A program made the translations under genes and the position numbers. From NCBI RefSeq assembly GCF_031755915.1, contig NC_083379.1:44648001-44712000 (forward strand): DNA of 64,000 bases, given 5' to 3'. Shown here in pieces: positions 1 to 12,477 of this stretch. Source of the DNA: Ziziphus jujuba (lineage: Eukaryota; Streptophyta; Magnoliopsida; Rosales; Rhamnaceae). How positions within the stretch are numbered: the stretch's first letter is position 1; the number at the start of each line of letters is the position of its first letter. The notes below the pieces were generated by a model, which saw only the letters and a list, made by a program, of their open reading frames with translations, was not told the origin of the DNA and made no database searches.

Positions 1-1170
1 TTCAGAGCATCACAGAGGCAAATGGGTATGTACAGCAATGTATAAACTTGCAGAGCTTTTTTGTCTCTCTCAATCTCTCAGATTTCTACTTACTCCTCCA
101 TAAAATTCTTCAACTTGCAAAATGTGAGGATACAGATAGGGCCGACAAGGGACAACACTATCCTTCACTGCGACGCAGTTTATCCTTGTTTTCCGAAATC
201 AAAGAGACAGCTCCAAACACAAAGAACCTATTAGAAATCTTCGAGATCAGAGCTCAGAACCAACCTCAAACAAGCTCATAACAGCAAATTCCGATCCGAT
301 TCCAGAAAAAAAAAATTTCGAAACACCAAATGGGTTTTTTTTTTTTTTCCCGTTTTTCAGAACACCAAGGTAAAAAAAAAAAAAAAAATTGGAACAAGCT
401 AAATATGAAAAAGACGAAATTGAGCGAGTCAGCTACTCAAATCCTCTGATTCCAACCAGCAAATCCTCATGACCCACAAAAAAAAAAAAAAAAAAAAAAA
501 AAAGATACCCCGAACAACACCAAGCGATCTCCCCCCTCACCGCCAGACAACTAGCAGAAACGACACCGGTTCACCGATCTTCATGGTTTTCTAATTTCCT
601 AGTCTCCGAACATTTTTTTTTTTTTTTTTAGGGTTTCGAAGCCATGATAAGAACAGAGTAATAGTACTGTGGGGTATGGAGCAGAGAGTCAAAGGGAAAT
701 CACGGGGGTCCGTGATCCTGCGCAGTATTCGTTCACGATTTTGTTTCTTCCCAAAAACACTCTTAAGGGGTTTTTGGATTCGGACCAACGCAAAAATTTT
801 TGCTTTTTTTTTTTTTGAAAATTTAAAAGAAAAAATAAATTAAAGATGTGGGCAGGCCCTAGTTCTAGGTGGCAGAGGAAGAAAAATAAAAAAAAGGTAC
901 TTGGGGGTTTGCTTTTATTGTTTTTGGTTTTGTTTTTAGTTTTGGGTTTCATGTGGTTTTTGTCACTCTGATGAGGTTCTCTGTTCCGCTGCTGTTGATG
1001 TTGTTTTTCCCCATTGGTTCGTCACTTTCGGCTCTCAGTCTTCGCTCCACTGTGTAGGGAAATGGAGCTATAAACTTTTTTACGTTTTCTTTTTTCCTAT
1101 TTTTCTCCTCTCTCTCTCTCTCTCTGTCTCTCTGTGGTAATTCAAATTTACTCATAAATACCAAAATGCC
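1..1170 (-). other. possible promoter and 5' leader of a minus-strand gene off the left edge
   Basis: I see no coding region here. Read on the minus strand, the segment has a CT/GA-rich stretch (about 1107-1136), a telo-box, several poly-T/poly-A runs and only short open frames that end quickly. This mix is typical of a plant promoter plus leader (perhaps with a leader intron) for a gene starting to the left of position 1. No start codon with a long frame is visible, so the gene cannot be named. The segment could equally be plain intergenic DNA. Confidence 0.3.
629..637 (-). promoter_or_regulatory. telo-box (AAACCCTAA on the minus strand)
   Basis: The exact telo-box AAACCCTAA lies on the minus strand. 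In plants this motif is found near transcription starts of genes for translation and cell growth. Its orientation agrees with a minus-strand gene to the left, but one 9-base motif is weak evidence. Confidence 0.3.
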
Positions 1171-1620
1171 CTTCTATTGAATTGCTCTCAGCTGCTCTTT
1201 TTGTTTTTTTTGGGGTAAATAGCCTCTCAGCTGCTCTTATATGAAGTTAAAAAGTTGAACGGCATGGAAGGAAGGAACATTTTAAAAATTTAAAGGGTCA
1301 GTGGCAAATTGGAAAATAAGTTAAAATAGAATGGCATAGAAGTAACATAATGCCCGAATCTGAAGCTTTTAAAATACTAAAGGCATGGGGGAGAGGTTTG
1401 CGTGGGACACAGAGGACACCATGATGAGGTTTTTGCATGCGTCTCGGTTTTAATTTTTAAAGCTGTAAAAAAAAATTTAATAAAAATAAAAAAAGATGAG
1501 TATAATAAATACGCTATTATAATATTATTTTTCTTCAAACCAAAAAAAAAAAAGGTAATTTTTTTGAAAATAAAAATAGAATAAATGAAGATACGTCATG
1601 ATTATGAGGGTGGTGTATTC

Positions 1621-1665
<45 letters not shown>

Positions 1666-4600
1666 GTGTAATGTGTTAGTATGCAGGCATATATTATACA
1701 TGACATGAGTCTGACATGAGATGTGACATACAAAAAAGATGGTGGGTGGGTGATGTAATGTGTTTGTAGGGACAATCAGAGGTTAGCAGGCCTATAGCTT
1801 ATCCCTTTGCCATGTCTCATTTCTCATTTCTCTCTGCCAACCAATCTCATATTCACTCACCATTTTCACATCATTAACTACATTATACATCCTACATATA
1901 AAAAATAAATAAATAAAAGAATTTTTTAAAAAAAAGTACATATAAATATAACATATAAACCCTACTCATCCATGTATAATATGCTATACATATCTCTAGC
2001 TAATTAATCTGGCATTCAAATCACCATCATATTATGGATATTTTTATTAAATAGAAAGTAATAAATCATAATATATGTCAGAGCAAAAAAGTAATAAATC
2101 ATAATATATATACACTTTGAATCAACATTTTTTGCTGGACATGCCTGGTACAAATATTGATGGGTACTATACGCAGTTGATTGTTCATTTTGATGGAATG
2201 CATTTGAATCTTATGTGAAATCTCAACTTTATTGGACAATACATCAAAAGCACTGTCAGTTTTATTTAATATTTTTTTTTATTGCTTCGAAAATATGAAT
2301 TAAATGTTACATTATAAGACAAAAGGTGCTTTATGATGATAATATCTGTGATGCTTGTTCTATAAGCGACTAACAGATAGAATTGAATTAACAATGTTTG
2401 ATAAAATTGGACTGCGTTAGATGCACCAAATATTTGAAGCAATCTTCCTTTATACTGTATATATTATCATCCATGTATATATTGTTTGAATGATTGATAC
2501 TTTAACACCTGTTTTCAACACTGTAAACTTTGATTAATCCACTCAACTTGCACGTCTTTAGTATAGTTTTTTTTTTTTTCTTTTTCTTTTCTTTATATAA
2601 TATATATATATATATAAATACATATTGTAATAGCTAATTATTGGATCGACGAATCAACTTAAAATAATGCATATATATTATAGTTTTGGGGAAATACATT
2701 TGCATGAAATGTTAAAGTTTACACCTTGAATGAAATTGAATTCATTTGTTGAGGTCTGTCAAAGTCACTGAATTACCAACAACGTCCATATACCAATACA
2801 ATAATAAATCACAAACAACATGAATATGGTGGTAAATTTTAATAGTTGCTAGTGGGAAGTGATGTAAGTAACTTAAGTTGTCCAAGCACATTATCATATC
2901 AAAATTTGTATGGCTCTTGGATATTTGCCTCGGTAGTACCTATTCCACGTAGTAGCAAGTTAAATAAAAACTTGAATACGCAGCATCCTAGTTGTGTTAT
3001 TCGTGTTTTCATCAAAATAATTATATCCAATCGCTTATGTTTGTCATACGACAAAAATAAGAGTACCAATTTTTGCATTATTCTGTCGATAATAATTGTT
3101 TAATTAATGCATGGTATAACCAACGTAATAATGAATAATTGGACTATATGTATTAATATTTTGCAATATATCAACAATAGCCAACATATAATATATATAT
3201 ATAAGATTAATATAAAAATGCAAGTAAAAATTACAATGTTTATTGTGAGATTACATTTTTACGGTTAAAGATATAAATTATAAAAAAGAAGAAAATACAT
3301 TCCATTATAAATTTTAATTTTGATCAGTTTATTAATGTGTTTGATTTTTATTTTTAGTTTTCTTTCTTTCTACTAATTATATTAAATTTAATTTACTTAC
3401 TTAAATTGTTAGGTAGTGATAATTAGTTATTATTTACTATAAATTTGAAGAAAAAATAAACTTTAAGCAAAATACAGTTTTTAATTTTTATTTTCATCAC
3501 ATTTTTAGTTAATTAATATGTTTAATAAAAAAATTAATTACTATTAATTAATACTAACATGAATAAATACTATATATATATATATATATATTTTTATTAA
3601 CATCAATTCCATTTGATAGCTTGAATGCACAATTTATAGATGAGGATATAAAGGGTATAACTAGCTAAATCAAATTTATTTGATCAATAATTAACAAAAG
3701 GCATATTAATTTTGTTAATTAATAATCAATAATTGAAGAATAAAAAATTTATAAATATAGAATTAGAAAAAAAAAATGCATATGACTTCTTGATCAACAA
3801 TTATGAATATTGGGTTTGGTATTATGTAATTAAAAATCATATCCATGAATAACCAACTTATGTGCTCGAGGTATCTTTTTGGTTTTTTATGACACTAATA
3901 AATACCTAACAGACAATATTACCAAAATATATATATATATATATATCTCTAACAGACAAATTAATTATCAACAAAAACAGAAAGAAAAAAAGAAAAAAGA
4001 AAAAAAATTGAAACTTGGTTAGAATGATGTACACCGTCCATCATGGTGTAAAACTGAGATCATCATCAGCTGATGCACGTCGAGAGTAACTGCTGATATG
4101 TACGTCATATTTTCACGTACCTCAATTCTCAAAACGTGTCGTCTTTGTAATAAAATAAGTGCATCCACGGGTGAGGCACGTGACTACGCTTTACTTTCTT
4201 TTTTGTTTGGGACTTTTTTTTTTTTAATTTTTTTTGGCCTTTTTTTTGTTAGGGGCGCCCAAGCTGGGGGAGTGGAATGGAAGGGGTGAAAGTGGGGTCC
4301 AGCAGATAAAAGGACAAAGCATGACCGACAAGGAAATGGTAGGGTCCACAGGTGTATGACTTCGAAAAATGCAGAGCTGGTCGATGACGTGGCAAGGGTG
4401 TTATAATGGGAGATTGATTCGGTGGGCGATTTACTCGGCGGCGTCACCGCTCACCATTGTCCACGCAAACAGCGTGTTTCAGAAGGATGTCTTCCGTTTC
4501 TATGCTCGTCCCGGGCCTACTTTGGGCTTTAGACACTTAACACCTACCCAAAGGCTCGGGCCCTGTATGTCAAATCTGAATTGACCATCAATATTCATTA

Positions 4601-6200
4601 ACGTCGTTATTCCAATTGGCCAATTAATCCCCTGCCAATAATACTTTTTTTTTTTATTATTATTTTTTTTCATGTATGTATATATCTTTTTTTTTTTTTT
4701 GCTTACATCATGTATGTATATATCTATCTATGCACACAATACATGAAAATATTTTAATTTATAAAATTAAAATATAATGTAAATAAATGCATTTAAAGGG
4801 TGAACAAATAGAAGGAATTATTCTTTTTTATCACCTTATATATTTGAATATGGTAAATTCCATTGTATCTTGTGGTATATTTTATAAAATTAATAACTTT
4901 ATGAAAGAAGACGTTATGAAGGCTGTATGTTTCTAGAACTAAATTCCTACATAATTATAAAGACGGATTAGATGATATAGTGATCCAAATAATTTTTAAA
5001 ATTCATCATAATAAAATGTAAATGATTTTTTTTTGTTTGACAAAGTAAATGATTAATTTACACCGATTGATTAGGACGTGAGTATGACCCTGCAAAGTAT
5101 AAAAAGTCCAATACCTACATAAAGAGCCTAGTAAAGGGATGGATAACAACTACAAATCATAGAGCCACTAACAATGGAAAAAGAGGTGGCCTAAAGTTTT
5201 GAAGCAGCAGTAGTTGTCTGGGCAAGGGAACAAACATGTCTCTCTGGTTAATCAATTTACACAAAATTCTTGTTTGGGGGGACAAATTGGCTTTCTCGTA
5301 AAGTGAACTGCTCTACATCTCTTTTTTTTTTTTAAAAGTTTTTCACTCTCTAGTATTCAAAAATATAATTCTTATAGCATATCTATCTTATATATATATA
5401 TTTTTTATTTATTATTATTTTTAGCATAGTAAAAGGAAAATGTAAGCATCGTACTAGGAATTAAACAACCACTAGAAAATCCAATCCTTTTACAGATTAA
5501 AAAAAAGGGGGCTAATATATAGCCGATAAATTAAAACTAGGCAAAAGCATCCACGCCATCTTCCATGTAGACTTGTAATTAATTAACAGAAACGTTCAGA
5601 TCTTCACTAGCAAGTCTCTTACAACTTACAAGCATCATCAAATTAATCCAAAATAATTAAGAATGATAAAATGCTGAGTACCTTTCAGTTCACAATTCAG
5701 TTGACGACCTTGGGTCCTAACTCAATTTTTGGTCATTTTCCAACTCAACTTCTGCTTCCCTAAATTATCGACATGGGTAATCTTTATGTTGACGTGCCTC
5801 CTAAAGGGTTGAGTCTAATCTCACTAACATCTTAGGGTGGTCATAAATGCATCGTCATCTATTACCATGCATTGCTGCACTTTTTTTTTTTTTTTTTTAA
5901 ATAATAATGAAATATATATTTCCCATCAAAATTTTATTTTTTATTTAAAAAATAAAATAACTAGCAAATATTTGCCAAGAAAATAAAAAATGTTGCACCC
6001 TGTTCAGAGAAAGGAAAGACAAGTTGATAACTTGGATTGGATCTGACATCAGGGTGTATACAGTTTTGTACAGGTGTATTTAGAGCCCACCAGTGAGTTC
6101 AAAAAAGTCCGGCCCAAACACGAGGGTATTATGGTCATGCTGAGCAAGCTGCAGTGCATAGTTCTAAAACGGCAGCAAGGCAGTGTGTGCTCATTCGAAC
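1171..6200. other. AT-rich intergenic region
   Basis: No gene is supported. The region has a (TA)n microsatellite at about 1622-1659, shorter (TA) runs near 3571-3591 and 3929-3946, and many poly-T tracts. A GC-richer patch at about 4060-4590 contains CACGTG- and ACGT-type motifs and a 71-codon open frame. I found no recognisable protein in it, so it is more likely promoter-like or decayed repeat DNA than a gene. Confidence 0.6.
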
Positions 6201-6328
6201 ATCGGGCATAGAAAGTGGAAGCGGAGCTGAGGAGGGTCCGTTTACTTTCCTTGCAATTTCTTCGATCACACAGCGGAAGAGAAATTCACGTGCTCTTTGA
6301 AACTGCACCGTTACGCTTCCTTATCAAG

Positions 6329-6852
6329 GTCTCTGCGTTTTATCTCTATCTGTCTTTCTTTTTTTTTTTTTTAATTGCTCTGCCGCGAAAAATGATTACC
6401 ATCTAATAGTATAGGGGTTGTCTTTGTCAATTTTAGTTCCTTAAGGTTGATCGAAATGATTGCTTTTAAAAGAATTTGCAGCTGTGAAATTTTTATTTTT
6501 TTTACAATTTTGATTGATTTTTACTATAACCGATGGATTTTTCTTAGTTCGATAACAAAATGTTCAATTTTTCGAAATATTAAAACTAGGGTTCCTTTTA
6601 TTGAGATCTGGGGTTTCAGGTAATTCTTTTTTTCTCGTTTAATTTTTTTTTTTTTCTGCTTCCTTTGGTTGCCGAAAATGCCCACTGGATTGAAATTTGA
6701 TCATTTTGGATGCTGTATCCTACTAGAAGTCACAAAATTTTGAATCGTGGAATTTTCCCAGAAACCAAACCGAGATTAGGAGAAATTTCAAGAATCTCAC
6801 ATTTGAAAGATTTGTTTTTTTTAAATTTTTATTTTGTTTTTTTTATCTGTAG
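6329..6852 (+). other. 5'-UTR intron of SEC13
   Basis: A donor (AAG then GTCTCT) at 6329 and an acceptor (TTTTATCTGTAG) ending at 6852 would remove a T-rich intron of about 0.5 kb from the leader. The interior is strongly T-rich, as in plant introns, and the coding start follows 79 bases after the acceptor. The leader exon would lie at about 6200-6328. Transcript data are needed to confirm it. Confidence 0.55.
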
Positions 6853-6931
6853 GAATTGACCAGAGAAGGTGCAGTTTCGAACTAAGTTTCAGTTACCTTA
6901 TTGATCTGATTAGTTGAAACCCTTTAAAAAA

Positions 6932-7837
6932 ATGCCGGCCCAAAAGATTGAGACTGGTCACCAAGACACAGTGCATGATGTGGTTATGGATTATTATGGG
7001 AAGCGCATTGCCACAGCTTCATCTGACCACACTATAAAGATAACTGGTGTAAGCAGTTCGGCCTCCCAGAATCTTGCAACACTGAGTGGTCACCAAGGAC
7101 CTGTGTGGCAGGTAGCTTGGGCTCACCCAAAATTTGGGTCTTTGCTTGCTTCATGTTCTTATGATGGAAGAATCATAATATGGAAAGAAAGCAATCAGAA
7201 CGAGTGGACCCAAGCCCATGTTTTCACTGACAACAAATCATCCGTGAATTCAATTGCTTGGGCTCCTCATGAACTAGGTCTTATTTTGGCATGCGGTTCG
7301 TCTGATGGGAATATCTCAGTTTACACTGCCATTGCTGACGGAGGTTGGTCGTCTACGAGGATTGACCATGCGCATCCGGTTGGAGTTACTTCTGTTTCAT
7401 GGGCTCCCTCTACGGCACCCTCTGCTCTTGTTGGTCCTGGCTTGCTGGACCCTGTTCAGAAGCTTTGCTCTGGTGGTTGTGATAATACTGTAAAGGTTTG
7501 GAAGCTTTATAATGGGATTTGGAAGCTGGATTGCTTTCCTGCTCTTCAAATGCATACTGATTGGGTCAGGGATGTTGCTTGGGCACCCAACTTGGGACTA
7601 CCAAAATCTACCATTGCAAGCGCCTCACAGGATGGAAAAGTTATTATATGGATTGTGGCCAAGGAAGGGGATCAGTGGGAAGGTAAGGTTTTGAATGATT
7701 TCAGGACGCCCGTTTGGAAGGTCTCGTGGTCACTGACTGGAAACATATTGGCTGTCGCGGATGGGAACAACAATGTGACCTTGTGGACAGAAGCAGTAGA
7801 CGGCGAGTGGCAACAGGTGCAAACGGTTGATCCATAG
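6932..7837 (+). CDS. SEC13: SEC13-like WD40 protein (COPII coat and nuclear pore)
   Basis: The predicted protein has 301 residues in a single exon, the usual SEC13 length. It begins MPAQKIETGHQDTVHDV and carries six WD40-type repeats; the ends of several read IKITGV, IIIWKE, VKVWKL and VIIWIV. SEC13 pairs with SEC31 in the outer COPII cage that buds vesicles from the ER, and also sits in the Y-shaped (Nup107-160) nuclear pore subcomplex. The frame is open for six codons upstream of the ATG but starts with TTG, so the ATG at 6932 is the start. An intronless CDS with a leader intron is inferred. No gene lies within 4 kb on either side, and nothing looks broken. Confidence 0.95.
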   Translation: MPAQKIETGHQDTVHDVVMDYYGKRIATASSDHTIKITGVSSSASQNLATLSGHQGPVWQVAWAHPKFGSLLASCSYDGRIIIWKESNQNEWTQAHVFTDNKSSVNSIAWAPHELGLILACGSSDGNISVYTAIADGGWSSTRIDHAHPVGVTSVSWAPSTAPSALVGPGLLDPVQKLCSGGCDNTVKVWKLYNGIWKLDCFPALQMHTDWVRDVAWAPNLGLPKSTIASASQDGKVIIWIVAKEGDQWEGKVLNDFRTPVWKVSWSLTGNILAVADGNNNVTLWTEAVDGEWQQVQTVDP

Positions 7838-7927
7838 AATGCTGTTGTTGGAGTTTGGTAACCGTAATGATTAATTAGGTTTGTATGTTCTATGTCAACA
7901 TAACTTGAGACTTGTGAAAATTTTAAA

Positions 7928-7982
7928 AAATTGAGTATTTCCTTTGACAGAATTTTACAAAATTGAGTATTTCCTTTGACAG
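7928..7982 (+). repeat. short direct repeat in the SEC13 3' region
   Basis: AATTGAGTATTTCCTTTGACAG occurs in two almost adjacent copies (about 7929-7950 and 7961-7982) with a 32-base period. It is a small local duplication just after the SEC13 stop codon, probably inside the 3' UTR. Confidence 0.8.
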
Positions 7983-9444
7983 CTTTGAACTAAATTTCAT
8001 AAGTTTCTTCATTAGCTTTAGTGGTAATGAATGTGATTAGTACTTAGCTGGCTTTTGGTTATTGTTTTTAAATGCTCGAGTTTCTTTGATTTCTGCTCGT
8101 GTTTAAATTCTGCAATATGTTACAAGCTTTTTCTTTCTACTACCCAATATGTTCTGATATTTTTATGCTGGTTTATGATAAATCGAAGCCAAGACTTTCA
8201 TCTTCTACCATCAATAGCATTATTCTTAACGAGAAATGATCTCAAAAACATATTGGTTTGACGGTACTCTTTATAAATACGTATATATATATATAGTTAT
8301 ATATGCATCTTTTACTTTGCTAATTATTATGTGCTGGGATCTGAGTGGGCTTGATACCGGAGCCCTTTCTTCATCTTTGTTCATGAATTTCTAATCCTCT
8401 TTCAAAAACAAGACGGATGCTTGAGAGAAAAGATATTCACAGTAGCAATTTATTTGGTAGTGAGGAGCTGCTGTATACCTTTTTGTGTAATTGCTGATCG
8501 GCTGGGCCATATTCTGTTAGCAATTGGGCCGTATTGTGGTGATCCTGAACACTGGTGATGCATTGACTTTCTTTTCTTTTTGGGTAGATTGAATTGTATT
8601 GTCTGGCCCAATCACAGAAACATGCAGGTTGTCTGTTAAGTCTTGTCTATATAGATTGTTATTTTAAAGTCTGAGGCGTACAATGGAAGCATCTGGAATT
8701 TGCCATCGTTGTTTTTGTGGGAAATTCTGTGGCAGCGTAAGCTGTATGGCACTAGATATTTTGCACAAGATATTAAACCATAAACATAAAAGTAGTGACA
8801 ACAATTACTTGAGTTTAAACTTAAATAAAATATATATAATGTCGAATGTCTCTTATTAGGTGGATTTGATAATATTATACATGCTATTTTTATCTATTAT
8901 TATTTTTTTTTTGGAAAACTGTAAACAACCAAAGTGTGTGACACCCCTTTTTTGTGGTTTTTGTTTTTTTTTTTTTTTTTTGATTATTATTTTTAAAGAA
9001 CCAACTAATTCCCATTCTATCTTATATATAAATGATGAGTCTCATTTCTTTCTTTTCTACCATTTACTTACCGCGTCTCTGTGATGTCCTCTCTCATCTT
9101 TAAATTAAATAAAACAACAAACAGAAAATAATGAATAATTATGGAACAAGTTGTCTATTAATATAATTTTTCTTTAATTAAAACAAATTAAAAATTAAGT
9201 AAAGATCCACCATACCCCCGTCTTATTTATTATCCTATACTAAGGACGTAGTCCTGATAGAATCCAAAATAAATTAAAGCTCTTGTATATATATGTATAG
9301 GATTAATCAGTCAAAGTGTAGAGCAAAGGATGTTAAAAGAAATAAAATGTAGCATGGAAATGGAATGGATTTATGGATGCGCCAATAATTGAAGCCTAAA
9401 CAAGTCGACTTTGCAAAACGAATTAAGCCAACGGCAATGCAATG

Positions 9445-9704
9445 CACGTGAGGCCGTGCCATGCACGTGCATCCATGTTCACGTTATTAGACATGGTAAG
9501 CATATTGCACGTGCGGGAGGGGAAGGGAAAGGAAGCACGTAAGGAAAGTAAGGTTAGTGGTCGATTAGATTCCTGCCACGTGGACTTGACCAACCCAACT
9601 CGCCCCTTGCTTTGCCTTGGGTCGGCCCTTTGAAAATACCCAACCCTTACTAACCACCCCACCCTCACATGTTCGCTGACACACACCTCCACCTTTCTCA
9701 CGTG
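9445..9704. promoter_or_regulatory. cluster of five CACGTG G-boxes
   Basis: CACGTG occurs at 9445, 9464, 9508, 9577 and 9699, with a near-match CACGTA at 9536. The copy at 9577 sits in GCCACGTGGAC, a full G-box/ABRE context. CACGTG is bound by plant bHLH factors (PIF, MYC) and bZIP factors (ABF, GBF, HY5). Five copies in 260 bases of otherwise AT-rich DNA is far above chance. No gene begins close by: the GATA start codon is 2.8 kb downstream, and the SEC13 stop is 1.6 kb upstream. Confidence 0.45.
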
Positions 9705-10917
9705 CTTGTATGACCCCACCATCCCCTTAAACATTAAATTCAAATCAAAACCCCATTACATTAAATGTTAAATTAAAATAAAAGCTGGAGAATATACGTT
9801 GGATTTTACAATCCACTTTCACTTTTTATTCAAAAATGATAATATTTTGGTAAAATCAATATGGTAATGCAATTATTTATTTATTTTTTTGTTTTGATAA
9901 ATATGGTAAAGGAAATTTGAGGTCAATAAATGCGAGTGTAAACAAACCTTATCCAATTTACCCGAGTCACTTATCTTTGGGATTAGTGTCGAATGACTCG
10001 GGCTATCTGACTCGGTCCGTACGCCGTTGTAGGATTAGCAGAAGGAGCACACCTCAGGCTCAACGCGAAAAGAAAAACTGGTGATACCAGGTCAGCTACC
10101 ACCACTCCACTTGGCTTTAAATTACGCACATAAAACGATTTGAGTAGTTTTTGCTCACTTTTCCACCCACATGTGAATTCTATGCCATCGTCTCCAGCAC
10201 TTAATTTTTGCAATTTTGTAATTACGTTTAATAGATAAAACATTAAATATATGGATTTTTACATATAAATCTTTAAAATGTTTTCGATCAAAATGACATG
10301 TAATTTTAATTCATAAAATTTTCAATTTCCTCTACACAATAGTTCTCATTGTGAATTTTATAGATATACAGACATATGATAGATGCAAACGCTTACTTTT
10401 ACTTATATGATTAATCATGTTCTATTTACTATAATATTATTATTAGTATTAACATAGTAGGAATATAATAAAATAGACATAAAGTAAAAATAGAAAAGTT
10501 TTCTGAAAACAAAGGAACAAACATCTTGAACTTTAAACATAATGTGATTTGGCGTAGCGAATAATAAAAAAAATGTCATTATGTCTTAAAAAATAAGAAA
10601 AAAGGAGGAGATTAGTTTGATAGGAATAGGAAGTTAGTAATTTGAATTAAAGCAAATTAGCAGAGTTCTGTCTTTCCTCAATTAGGTTAGGCTTTTACCT
10701 AACAAGCTTTTTAACAATCCTACGTGGCCGGTAAGCATTAAGGTGAAACCCTTTACTGCCACGTGGATTAGATCCTTACCGTTGTTTATATTAAGTTGAG
10801 CTGTAACCATCGTGCCTAAACGTGGGTGGGGAATATAATAACAGGTTATGATAGGGCAATAGGGGTAGAAAGTACAATTAATTATAACGTTTAAATATTT
10901 AGAAAAATCAGAGACCA

Positions 10918-10948
<31 letters not shown>

Positions 10949-11764
10949 TACTAATTTAATAAAAATAAATAAATAAAGCACATTTCCCGAGAGATATAAA
11001 ATTATTAGCAGCAGAGGAATCCGGCTGTAAACTTGGACACAATCGGAGGAGTCGCAGCGACAGAACCTGCAAGAGATCGATTCTCAGGGGTTGAAAATTT
11101 TTATTTTTTAAATTATTTTATTTCATTAAATCATGCTAATTACTTCATTAATCACACAATAATATAATATTAACCAATATATTACCCATTTGACTGTTTT
11201 GCCCCTAAGCGTTAAGCATCCACCATGATGTGACTTTGTAAAGTTTGCAGTATTGCTGTAGTCCTTTTATGTGACAGCCTTGCCAATGCCATGATGGACT
11301 CAGGACTTGGTGAAAGTAAAATTACATTAACACAGAGCGTAAGAGAAAAATATTTTCACGTTTTATATGCATAACTATATTTGTTTGGCAAAATATGTTT
11401 TAGTTTTAAAATATAATTTTTTATCTGTAATAATGGAAATCAAATTTCAAGTAAAATAACCAAATAGAGATTTTGTATAAAAAAAAAAGAATGCTGTTTA
11501 ATGAGACTGTCCCGATGATAAACATTTTCATGACAAAGTGGAAAGAATATTAGACATATCTTTTTCTTACTTTGAAAATTTCTGCTCTTTACAGTCTAAA
11601 AGCAACTATGTGGAAGTGTAATTATATTATTTCGTTAATATTTATCTGTTTTTTTTATAGTCATGAATTTTATAGAGATCATAAACCAAGTTGCTCAATT
11701 TGAAGGTGATTTACAAATTTATTTATGCCAACGAAAATGTCAAAATTAACAAGTTATAATTGTT

Positions 11765-11851
11765 TAGCTTTTGAGTTAGCTGTTAGTAGATTTTGGTCTA
11801 CTTTTTTAGCTTTTGAGTTAGCTGTTAGTAGATTTGGTCTACTTTTTCTTT
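11765..11851 (+). repeat. tandem duplication of about 43 bases
   Basis: A unit containing TTTTGAGTTAGCTGTTAGTA followed by a GGTCTACTTTTT segment is present twice in tandem, differing by one T. It is a local duplication with no coding content. Confidence 0.85.
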
Positions 11852-12477
11852 CTCTTTTTTATTTTTTTTTCTTCTCTTTTATATGAAAGATTTTGTTGTA
11901 CTTTTTTTGCAACTTCATTACTTACAAAATCCAATAAACAATACGTTTTTTAAGGTTGGAAGAGGATGCTAAATGGCACCATGGCCAAGTAATCAGTTCA
12001 TACACTCACAACAAACATCGAGAAAAAAGATAAAAGATAAAAAAAAAATTAAATAATAATAATAATAATAATAATAAAATTATACCGCTTCTATGTAATT
12101 TAAAAATGAATATATTTTGTTATCAAAAAAGGAAAAAAATTAAAAAAGCGAGTTTAAAATACTAAAAAAAAAAAAAACTTTACAGAACTTGCAAGTCACT
12201 TCCACATTATTAAAATCATACCTCTATGCATGTAAAAAGATGCTTCAATTTTTGAAAAATTTCATTTTAGCCCCTCTCTCCACTCCTCAAAACCCCACCT
12301 CCACTCTCACCCTTCTCTCTCAGACTCAAGACACATATCCTTCTCCTCTCTTCAACCACTGCATCATATCTCTCCTTCCTTCTTTCTTTTTTTCTGTGTA
12401 AAAAGAAATAATAATAATAATAAATAAACAACCAAAAATTTTATTTCTCTGCTAATTTTAATCTACATTTTCGTCAA

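Larger units (their letters stand above)
7838..12200. other. intergenic region between SEC13 and the GATA gene
   Basis: The first few hundred bases are probably SEC13 3' UTR. No coding gene is supported further on. Notable contents are a CACGTG cluster at 9445-9704, another CACGTG at 10760-10765, GC-richer unexplained patches at about 9990-10200 and 11000-11090, a (TA)n run near 10929-10946, a 43-base tandem duplication at about 11765-11851, and an (AAT)n run at 12054-12077. Confidence 0.6.

Noticed and set aside
4098..4584. Possible small genes in a GC-richer patch
   Set aside because: Overlapping frames on both strands without recognisable motifs or splice partners.
6914..6931. Six-codon upstream extension of SEC13
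   Set aside because: It begins with TTG; the ATG at 6932 matches the family N-terminus.
9423..9743. 106-residue minus-strand frame across the G-box cluster
   Set aside because: Translation resembles no known protein and an overlapping plus-strand frame is equally open; GC-richer composition explains both.
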